Source: Streptomyces tsukubensis (lineage in GTDB: Bacteria; Actinomycetota; Actinomycetes; Streptomycetales; Streptomycetaceae). Taken from it: a stretch of 64,000 nt of DNA. The notes below the pieces were generated by a model that searched no databases, was not told where the DNA came from, and saw nothing but the letters and a program-made list of their open reading frames with translations. Below are positions 24,208 through 34,000 of this stretch, piece by piece. Position 1 is the stretch's first letter. Each line of letters opens with the position of its first letter. The stretch lies in contig NZ_CP020700.1 of the NCBI RefSeq assembly GCF_003932715.1, positions 2,068,501-2,132,500 on the forward strand, read 5' to 3'. A program made the translations under genes and the position numbers.

Positions 24208-27200
24208 TTACCCGAGTCTCTTCTTGTTGCGCCAGTCGGTGGTGAGGACGACGGTGGGTGCGGCGTGGACCGTTGCCCCGCCCGGGTAGAAGCGGACGAC
24301 GCCGTTCTCGGCCGCGCCCGTGATGGCCCAGATCTCCGGTATGCCGTCCTTGTTGACATCGGGCGTACCGGTCATCAGCGGGATGACGGCCGTCGTCCAG
24401 TTGGTGCCGTACTGGGCGTCGATGCCGTTCTTGGAGTTGACGGCGCTGGCGAGGGAGTTGAGGTCGGTGCCCGCTCCGCCGGTGGCGGGCTTGCCGTGAC
24501 GGAGCAGCAGGCGGTTGGTGTTGAAGTCGCGCCAGATCATATCGGCGGCGCCGTCCTTGTCGTGGTCCCCGAGGGAGACCAGGTCGCGGTTGGTCCAGGC
24601 GGTGGCCGAGAGCTGGATCGCGGTGTCGAAGGCGGCGCCGGTGTAGCCGGTGAAGACCCACAGCGCGTCTCCGGCGGTGGCGAACACCTCGGGCAGCTTG
24701 TCGTTGGTGATGTCACCGACCGCCAGGATCTGCGTCAGCGCGGAGGGCGCGGGCGCGTTCGACGGCATATGCACCTCTACGCGCTTGGACACGTCGACGC
24801 TGCCGTAGCCGTCACCGCGGTAGACGTAGAGCTTGCCGTCGGGCATCCGGGCGACCAGGTCCTGGATACCGTCGCCGCCGACGAAGTCGCCGTTGTGGGT
24901 GATCAGCGCCGGATTGTTCCCGTTCTCGTCGACCCAGTGGTAGCCGTAGTCCGGCTTGCCGTCCTCGTCCTCGTCCAGCTCGATGGCCCTGCCATTGTCG
25001 TGCGCCGCCAGCAGGGACGCGTGCAGATCACCGTTGGCCTCGGCGGGGTAGAGACGGAGGTCGCCGGTTGCGTCGACGACATAGAGGTCCGGGGTACCGT
25101 CACCGGTCACGTCGCCGGGGGCATCGGCCTTGTCCCGCGGGCTGACGTAGTGGAGGTAGCGGGTCGACGTCAGCGACATATTGCCCGCCGCGTCGGCCGC
25201 CTTCACATAGAGGATGTTCGGCCCGGCGTTCGGCGGGCTCAGCGTGATCCCGGCAGCCCCCTGGGCCACGGTCGCGCTGCGCTCGGCGACGAAGGACTCG
25301 CGGTTGAAGGACCAGTAGAACTTGTCGGTCCCGGTGCCGCCGGTGGCGGCGGGCTTGATGGTGAACTTGCCCGGGGTGCCGAACTTCACCGTGCTCCAGA
25401 CGTTGCCGTTGCCGTCGTCCTCGGCGAAGTCGGTGGAGCTGACGTCCGGGGAGGCGGGTGCGGTGTCGTCGTAGACGAATCCACAGTTGATGACACCGGG
25501 CGGGGCCCAGGTGGAGGAGATTCCGGCGGCGTCCACGGCCTTGACGATCCAGTGGTACGTCTTGCCGTTGACGAACTTCGCCTTGTCGACCGCGACGTCC
25601 GCCTTGCCCGCGCTGGTGGTCGTACGGACGCTGTCGACGACCTTCGGGGTGGTGGCGTCGGTCCGCCAGGCCTGGAAGTGCAGGGACTTCAGGTCACCGT
25701 CGGGGTCGGAGCTGCCGGCGGCGAAGGTCAGGTTGCCCTTGCCGTAGGTCGGGTACGGGCTGCTGGTGTCACAGGCCCGCCCGTTCACGGTCAGCCCGGT
25801 GGGCTCCTTCGGCGGACGCGTGTACACCATCGTGAGCTGCGGCGCGGAGGCGCCCTCGGCGACGAACTTCTTCCACGACACCGCGTTGCCGGAGGTCTTG
25901 GATTCGCTCTTGGACTTCATCCGGATGGTGATCTTGGTGTGCCCGGAGTTCCCGGCGACGCTCTGCGCGATGGACTTGGCGTCGTACGTCACGTACGCGT
26001 CGGGGCAGGCCGAGCTCCAGCCGTGCGCGAAGTCCTTCGTTCCGATATGCGTACCCGCGTCGGGCTGATTGGCCCAGGTGGTGGCGGAGGAGATGTCCCC
26101 GGTCTGGTGAACGTCCATCTCCGACGCGGTGCAGGACCAGGAGTAGGTCTGCCGGAAGCGGAAGGAGGCGCTGGAGATCGTGGCGCCCTTGATGCTGGTG
26201 GGCCAGGTGAGACGGTAGTAGGAGCGGGAGAGTCCGCCGGTGGTGGACTCGTAGCCCACCCGGCCCTCCGTCGTCCCGGAGTTGAAGTTGGCGCCGTCCC
26301 AGAAGCTGCTGGTCGGGTACCGCTCGTAGGCGGTGGTCCAGGCGGCGGTCTTGCCGTAGAGCGGCGGGTCGATGAAGACCGGGTAGACCGTGTCCTTCCC
26401 GGTCAGCAGGGACTGGTCCGGAGCCACGGACAGTACGGCGTCACCGGTTCCGCCACCGGTCAGGGAGGCGTCGGCGGGGGCGCGCTTGGTGCCGATCTGC
26501 GGCCCGAGGAGACCGGTGAGGGCAAAGGTGCCCCCGGCCTTGGCCTCCACATCCGTGGCGGGCTCGCCCTGGGTGACGGCCGGCTTGCCGCTCGAATCCC
26601 ACATGAACGGCGAGGGCGAACCGCCGACCTCCACACCACGCGGGTCCTTGACCGTCAGCACGTCGTTGCTGTCGTTCAGGGAGAACTTCAGATCGCGGGA
26701 GGAGAGCTGGTACGAGATCTTCTTCAGCGCCGGGTTGGCTGCGGCCTTCGCGTTGTGGACGACCAGGACATGGGTGAAGCCGGTGTCCCGGGCGGTCAAC
26801 AGCAGGTCCACACCGTCGAACACGTTCTTGTAGAGCGCGCTCGCGCCGCTGACCTTCGGCTCCGGCAGCTCACCCGGCCACCCCACCGTCAGCTCCCGGC
26901 CCTCCGCCATGAAGGTCGCGAGGTCGGTGTACTGGCCGTCCGGGGACGTCGCCAGCGGCACCCGCGCATAGCCGCGGCTGCTCCGCTCGCCCTTCTTCTT
27001 CAGCTTCTTGCCGCTGTGGAAGGTGACCGGGTTGACCGTCGCCTTCGGACGCCAGCCGTCATCGGTCTTCTTCAGCGTCGTGTCGATCGGCAGCCACTCG
27101 CCGTCGACCTTCGCCCGGACTGCTGCTGCTCCCGTGGTCAGCCGGAACTTCCCGTCCGGCAGCGCATGCGTGGTCGACGTGGCATCCCGCAGGGCGACGA

Positions 27201-27432
27201 CCTCGACCGGCTTCCCGGTCCGCATCGCCTTCTCCCGCGCCGCCTTCTCGTCCAGCGGCACACCACCCGAACGAGCCTTCTCCGCCTGCGCGGGTTTCCG
27301 CTCGGGCGGGGACCCCGAATCCTCGTCCCCGTCGGGCATCAGCAACGTGACGCCGAGCGCCGCGGCCAGTACGGCCGCCACCCCCGCCGTGGTGCGCCGG
27401 GGCAGTCCCCGGATGAGACGTGGACGTTCCAC
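24208..27432 (-). CDS. Exported DNRLRE / FG-GAP repeat protein, copy 1
   Basis: The product is 1074 aa from GTG 27432 (VERPRLIRGLPRRTTAGV), behind the strong site GGGGAGGGG. Upstream frames lack this. A signal/anchor (TTAGVAAVLAAALGVTLLM) precedes a charged linker and a ~300-residue beta-rich region typical of large Streptomyces surface proteins. A DNRLRE domain follows (about 400-535, LSRSYYRLTWPTSIKGATIS), then fibronectin/Ig-like domains (545-760). At least five FG-GAP/VCBS calcium-binding repeats complete it (770-1060; GDVTGDGTPDLYVVD, DVNKDGIPEIWAITG). It is probably a secreted or wall-associated adhesin-like beta-propeller. It is divergent from the RHS toxin gene, and the same pairing is conserved in copy 2, so a joint role is inferred. 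Confidence 0.88.
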   Translation of the reverse strand: MERPRLIRGLPRRTTAGVAAVLAAALGVTLLMPDGDEDSGSPPERKPAQAEKARSGGVPLDEKAAREKAMRTGKPVEVVALRDATSTTHALPDGKFRLTTGAAAVRAKVDGEWLPIDTTLKKTDDGWRPKATVNPVTFHSGKKLKKKGERSSRGYARVPLATSPDGQYTDLATFMAEGRELTVGWPGELPEPKVSGASALYKNVFDGVDLLLTARDTGFTHVLVVHNAKAAANPALKKISYQLSSRDLKFSLNDSNDVLTVKDPRGVEVGGSPSPFMWDSSGKPAVTQGEPATDVEAKAGGTFALTGLLGPQIGTKRAPADASLTGGGTGDAVLSVAPDQSLLTGKDTVYPVFIDPPLYGKTAAWTTAYERYPTSSFWDGANFNSGTTEGRVGYESTTGGLSRSYYRLTWPTSIKGATISSASFRFRQTYSWSCTASEMDVHQTGDISSATTWANQPDAGTHIGTKDFAHGWSSACPDAYVTYDAKSIAQSVAGNSGHTKITIRMKSKSESKTSGNAVSWKKFVAEGASAPQLTMVYTRPPKEPTGLTVNGRACDTSSPYPTYGKGNLTFAAGSSDPDGDLKSLHFQAWRTDATTPKVVDSVRTTTSAGKADVAVDKAKFVNGKTYHWIVKAVDAAGISSTWAPPGVINCGFVYDDTAPASPDVSSTDFAEDDGNGNVWSTVKFGTPGKFTIKPAATGGTGTDKFYWSFNRESFVAERSATVAQGAAGITLSPPNAGPNILYVKAADAAGNMSLTSTRYLHYVSPRDKADAPGDVTGDGTPDLYVVDATGDLRLYPAEANGDLHASLLAAHDNGRAIELDEDEDGKPDYGYHWVDENGNNPALITHNGDFVGGDGIQDLVARMPDGKLYVYRGDGYGSVDVSKRVEVHMPSNAPAPSALTQILAVGDITNDKLPEVFATAGDALWVFTGYTGAAFDTAIQLSATAWTNRDLVSLGDHDKDGAADMIWRDFNTNRLLLRHGKPATGGAGTDLNSLASAVNSKNGIDAQYGTNWTTAVIPLMTGTPDVNKDGIPEIWAITGAAENGVVRFYPGGATVHAAPTVVLTTDWRNKKRLG

Positions 27433-28027
27433 GGTGCTGGAATCCCCTCCCCTGAACGGCAGCCGGCCCACCTGGACATAGCCGTCCGGGCGGCGAGATG
27501 CCGTGCTGTCTCCGAAAGTTCGCTCCACCCGGTCATGGGCAGCACAAGGCCCTGACCTGGGGAGAGCGCCAGTCAGCATGACGGACGGGGACTCACCGTG
27601 CAGCACTCGTGACTATTACGCGGTAATACCCTCACAGAATTTTCAAGCCCCTTCGGGAACCCTGAGGGGCAGTCGGCAGTCCTTTAAGGGGATGGCGGCC
27701 GCTCCGCTCGGTACGGATGAATCCACCCCAAGCGGGACTATCACCGGACTATTGCTGGTGTTCTATGCCGGTGCACCCGAAGCGCCGATAGCGGGCAACT
27801 TTGATGCCCCATGAAATAACTCGCCCGATTTTTCTCCCCTCTCCCATCACGCCCATCACCACACCTCATTCTCGGTGACTGTTGTCACACCCTCGGTGAA
27901 CTGTGTGATTGACGGGCCGTCTGCTGCTGGCTGAGGATGCGGCGGATACAGACATGTCAGGGACGGGTCATGCCCTTTGTGCTGCCCGAAAACTGAATCC
28001 GGACCTTTGGGGAGGGCTGCGGCCGCC
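27433..28027. promoter_or_regulatory. Divergent promoter region of module copy 1
   Basis: No gene is seen in this 595-bp region. Two motifs recur in copy 2 at matching places. The palindrome ATTAC-GCG-GTAAT lies at 27615-27627. A Crp-like site GTGACTGTTGTCAC lies at 27875-27888 and matches the Streptomyces Crp pattern GTG(N)6GNCAC as I recall it. A conserved block just before the RHS start contains the ribosome-binding site GGGGAGGG. Parts are notably AT-richer than the genes. Confidence 0.55.
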
Positions 28028-31000
28028 GTGGGGAAATCGCTGTCGTGGAGTGGCCGGGGGAGACTCCCGGACACCAGAGCTGAGAGGAACCGCCGCCTAC
28101 GCCTGCGCGCAGGCGTCATCGCGGTGGTTTCCATGGCCCTGACTGTGGGGCTGGTGCCGGGCGCGAGTGCGCTGCCGCCGCCGGTGGACCGGGCGGGGGT
28201 GGATCTGACCGACATTCCCAAGCCGCCCCCGGTGCCCGGGGTGAACGGCGGGAATCTGGAGCAGTTGACGACTCCCGAGATTCCGACGGAGCCGGAGTTC
28301 GAACCGAAGAAGACCGCGGCTCCGGCCGCGGTGCCGCCGGCGGCGCGGACGCTGACCGCGCTGACGCCGGGCCAGACGGTGCAGATCGGCACCACCCCAC
28401 TGGAGGTCGGCGCCCCGGAGGGTGCAACCCCGGCCGAGGCCGCGGCGCTGGAGGGAAGCTGGCAGGTCGCGCTCGCGGACCCGGCGCAGACCGAGGCCCG
28501 GAACATCGAGGGCTTCGCCTTCACCGTGACGCCTCCCGCGTCGGCGACCGGCAACGCCGTCGTCGCGCTGGACTACACCGAGTTCTCGGAGCTGTACGGC
28601 GCGAACTGGGCCGACCGGCTCAACATCCTCCAGTTCCCGAGCTGCTTCCTGACCACGCCGGACGTGGAGGCGTGTTCCGAGCCGGTCGAGGTCGACACCC
28701 AGAACGTGGTGAAGCCCAAGACCGGTGACACCGCCGGTGACAACGTCATGGACGGCGAGCGGCAGATCGAAGCCACGGTCAGCGTCGCGTCCCTGACCGA
28801 CCCCGTGACCCCGCCGGTCCCGGCCGCCCGCGCGATGAGCACCAAGGCAGCCGCCGCGCCGATGTCCGCCATGACGGCCGCATCCGCCGGATCCTCCGTA
28901 CTGGTGGCAACCTCCGCAGGCAGCGGCGCCAAGGGCGACTTCTCCGCAACCCCGATCCCGAGCGCGGGCTCCTGGTCCGCGGGCAACGGCGCCGGAGCGT
29001 TCACGTACAGCTACCAGATGCAGGCCCCCTCGGTGCCTGCCGGGCCCTCGCCCGCGCTGGGCTTCGGCTACAACTCCCAGGCCGTGGACGGCGCCACTTC
29101 CTCCACCAACAACCAGCCCTCGTGGGTCGGTGACGGCTGGGACTACAACCCGGGCTCCATCACCCGGACCTACAAGTCCTGCCGCGACGACCGCACCGGC
29201 GGCAACAACACCAAGAAGACCGCCGACCTGTGCTGGGGCTCCTACAACGCGGTACTGACCCTGGGTGGCTCGACGACCGAGCTGGTCCTGGACGACTCCG
29301 ACAAGGCCACCCCGCACTCCGACAAGTGGGTCACCGCCAACGGCGACGGCTCCAAGGTCGAGCTGGCGAAGAACCCCGACTTCGCGAACGGCGACGCGGA
29401 CAACGAGTACTGGAAGGTCACCACGCGTGACGGCACCCAGTACTGGTTCGGCCGCAACAAGCTCCCGGGCTGGACGACGGGCAAGGAGACCACCAACTCC
29501 GCCTTCACCGTCCCGGTCTCGGGCAACCAGCCCGGCGAGCCCTGCTACAACGCGACCTACGCGAACTCCTTCTGCCAGCAGGCCTGGCGCTGGAACCTCG
29601 ACTACGTCGTCGACGTCCACGGCAACGCCATGTCGCTGTGGTGGAAGCAGGAGCAGAACCACTACGCGCAGAACTTCAAGTTCAAGAAGCCCGTCGCCTA
29701 CGACCGCGGCGGCTACCTGACCCGTATCGACTACGGCCAGCGCGACAACGCGATCTACACCGGCGACCCGATCGCCCGCGTCACCTTCGGCGTGGACGAG
29801 CGGTGCTACGCGGAGGGCACTCTCAAGTGCGACGACGCGCATTTCGAGTCGGGTGACTACGCGAAGAACCGGATCTGGTACGACACCCCCGCGGACCTGT
29901 ACTGCTCGGGTGCCACGGGCAAGGAGTGCTACGTCCCGGTCCCCAGCTTCTGGTCCCGTAAGCGCCTGGCCTCGGTAGACACCTACGCCCAGCGCGTCCA
30001 GGGCTCCACGGCCCTGCACAAGGTGGACAACTGGAAGCTGCTGCAGTCGCTGCCGCACGAGAAGACCGACGAGGGCACGGCCCTCTGGCTGAACTCAGTC
30101 ACCCGCACCGGCTACGGCGTCAACGACAAGGAAGGTGTCCGGCTCAACCCGGTCACCTTCGTCGCCAACACCGAGTCCATGCCGAACCGGGTGAAGCAGG
30201 TCATCCAGTCCGGTCCGAACGCGGGCAAGAAGGACAACAACCCGATCTTCGACCGGTTGCGGATCAGCCGGATCGTGAACGAGTACGGCGGCGAGACCGT
30301 CGTCACGTACAGGGCTCCCACCGGTGCCTGCCAGAGCGGTGAGAACTTCCCCGCGACGCACGACAACAAGGGCCTCTGCTTCCCGGCGTACTGGCATCCG
30401 GACCCGGACAAGGCCGACGAAACCATCAGCTGGTTCAACAAGTTCGTCGTGTCCAAGGTCGAGGAGCTGCCGAACGTCCGTGGCGTCCACCCGACGTCGA
30501 CGACGTACGAGTACGACGAGACCGACGCGGCCAAGCGCAAGGGCGCGGGCTGGGCACTGAACCAGGCCGAGTTCTCGAAGAAGAAGACCCGTACCTACGA
30601 CCAGTGGCGTGGTTACGAGATCGTCCGCACGATCTCCGGCGCCGACTCGGCCGACCCCTACACGGGTACCGAGCGGTCGATGACGGAGACGCGGTACTTC
30701 CGGGGCATGGACGGGGAGAAGCTCCCCGGCACCGGGAACCCGGTCCGTGATGTCGTGGTCAAGGACAGCCAGGGTTACGACATCGCCCGTGACCTGCTGC
30801 CCTACCAGGGCCGGGTCGCGGAGACGATCACGTACACGAAGGTCGGCGGACTGGCCCTGACACGGGATGTGGACTACCCGTGGAACAAGGTGCTGGCCTC
30901 CCGGGCCCGCGGTGACGGGATCCCGGACCTCAAGGCCTACCGGGTCATGGAGAGCTACAGCGTCACGTCGACGATGTCGTCGGGTACCCGGACGGACTCC

Positions 31001-34000
31001 GATCCGACCACCGAGGACGACACCCGCGCCTGGCGGACAGTCCGGACCGAGTCGAAGCACGACAACACCTACGGCCTCCCCTACGAGATCGAATCGCAGG
31101 GCGACACCGGGGTGACCGGTGACGAGACGTGTTCGCGGATGGAGTACGTCCACAACACCGCCAAGCACATGATCGGCCTGTCGAAGCAGGCCCTGACCAC
31201 GGCGGGCCCGTGCCCGGCCGCCGGTACCGAACCGGCCGCTTCCACCTGGATCTCGGGCTCCCGGGTCGCGTACGACAAGCTCGCCTACGGCGCCACCCCC
31301 ACCGACGGTCTGGCCACCACCACCTGGACGGTGAACAAGGACGGCGGTAGCTGGGACAAGGACTCGGAGGTCACCTACGACTCCCTGGCCCGTCCGGTCA
31401 GCGCCACGGACGCGGTGAGCAACACCAGCACCACGGAGTACATCCCGGCCACTGGCCAGGTGTATTCGGTGAAGACGAAGAACGCCAAGCAGCACACCTC
31501 CACCAGCGAGGTCGAGCCCGGCCGGGCCACCGCGCTGAAGGAGACCGACCCCAACGGCCGGGTCACCACCTTCGAGTACGACGGCCTCGGCCGTACGGTC
31601 GCAGCGTGGGGCCCGACGAACACGGCCGGTGAGCCGGCGGCGAAGTTCACGTACTACGCCAAGCCCGGCGACCCGATCTCCGTCCGCTCCGAACTGCTGA
31701 AGGAGGGCGAGGGCTCCCGGTACGTCAGCTCGTACATCTTCTACGACGGCCTGGGCCGCGAACGCCAGAAGCAGGACCCGGCGGTCGGCAAGGGCCGTCT
31801 GATCACGGACATCTTCTACGGTCCGAACGGAACGATCAGCCGGACGAACAACGGCTACTACTCCGGCGGCGACCCGCAGCCGGTGATGTACGAGCCGACC
31901 GATGCGTCCGACACGAAGATCCCGAACGCCACCCTCTACAAGTACGACGCCCTGGGACGTGTGCTCCAGGAGACGCCGTACGAGGCGGGCGTGGAGAAGC
32001 CGGAGAAGGCTTCGCGGTCGCAGTTCGGCTACGACTACTCGGTGGCCGTCGAGCCCACCGGCGCGGCATCGCAGCGTTCGTACAGTGACGCGCTCGGCCG
32101 TACGGTCCGCGTGGACACGTTCACGGACCCGGCGCGGACAGCGTTCCGCTCGACGCACTTCAAGTTTGATGCCCGCGGCGACATGGTCGAAGCCAAGGAC
32201 TCCAAGGGCAACAAGTGGTCCTGGACCTATGACGTCCGAGGCCGGATGACCACCATGGCCGACCCGGACACCGGCACGACAAAGACCGAGTACGACGCCG
32301 CCGACCGCCCCGTCCTCTCCACGGACGCCCGGGGGACGAAGGTGTGGTCGAAGTACGACGAGCTGGGCCGACCCGTCGAGCAGCGGCTGAACAACAGCAC
32401 GGGCGATCTGCTTCAGACCAGCACCTACGACACGATCGCGGGCGCTGTCGGCCTCCCGGCCAGTGCCACCCGCTACACCGACAACCTGCCCTACACCAGT
32501 GAGGTCACCGGATACACGGCCGACTACCAGCCGACCGGTAAGAAGCTGACTCTGCCGGACAGCATCGCCACCACCCACGGGCTGCAGAAGACCTACTCGT
32601 ACACCTTCGGTTACACGAAGGGTGGCCAGCTCCGGGAGACGACGCTTCCGGCGGCAGGTGCGCTGACTGCGGAGAAGATCATCACGCGGTTCAACGCGGA
32701 CGGTCTTCCCGTGTCGACGTCAGGCAAGGAGTGGTACACGACCGACGCGGAGTACAGCGTCTACGGCCAGGTGGTCCGTACGGTCAGCGGGAACAACCCG
32801 AACCGGGTGTGGACCAGCAACATCTACAACGAGAACACGGGTGCCCTGGAGCAGAGCCTGGTCGACCGCCAGTCGACGAGCGACACCTCCACCGTGACCG
32901 GGACGCGGGTGAATGCCCGGTCGTACGAGTACGACCCTGCGGGCAACATCACCTCGGTCGCCGACCGGTGGAACGCGGTGACCGACCGGCAGTGCTTCAC
33001 CTACGACCCCATCGGCCAGCTCACCCAGGCCTGGACCGCACCCAGCACCTGCCAGGCGGCAGGCCAGCAGAGCGCCGCACCCGAGTACCCGGACGGGACG
33101 AAGAACGTCACCGCCGCGAACTCCGGCTACTGGCAGTCCTACACCTACGACGAGCTGGGGCAGCGGACCAAGCTGGTCAAGCACGACCCGGCCGGTGACG
33201 CCACCAAGAACTCCACCACCACCTACAGCTACGGAAAGACGGACGGCACCCAGCCCCACACCCTCACCGGCACCTCGACGACGTACAAGGACGAGGCCGG
33301 AGCCCAGATCACCAAGCCCTCCGTCCGCACCTACGACAAGTCCGGAAACATGGAAACCCGGACCGACGCCGGGGTCGGCCAGACCCTGACCTGGACCTGG
33401 GACGGCAAGGCCGAAAAGATCACCGGCTTCGGTGAAGGCTCCGGAGCCTGGACCGGACTCGGCGGAAAGTGCCTCGACCTCGCCGGTGGTCTCACGCTCG
33501 CCGGTACTGCGGTCCAGCTCTACACCTGCAACGGCAGCAAGGCCCAGAAGTTCCGCATCGACGCCACCGTCGCGGACCCGACCAAGGGTGCGCTGAAGGT
33601 CGCGGGCAAGTGCGTCGTTCCGGGTGCGGACGGCATCGCCGCGGTCATCGCGGACTGCACCGGCACCGCCGCCCAGCAGTGGACCACGGTCGCCACGGGC
33701 AAGAAGCTCAAGCACGTCGCCACCGGGAAGTGTCTCACCGCACCGAACGCCACCGTCGGCACGGATCTCCAGCTCACGGCCTGCGACACCACGGCCAGTG
33801 AGGGCCAGTCCTGGAAGCCCGCCGACGAGACCCGCTACATCTACGGGCCCGGCGGCGAGCGGCTGATGTCGATCACCTCGGGCGAGACCACGCTCTTCCT
33901 GGGTGACACCACCGTCGCCACCAGCGGCGGACTGCACTCCTACACCGAGCGCTACTACGCCCAGCCCGGCGCCCCCGTGGTCATGCGCCACGTCCTGGGC

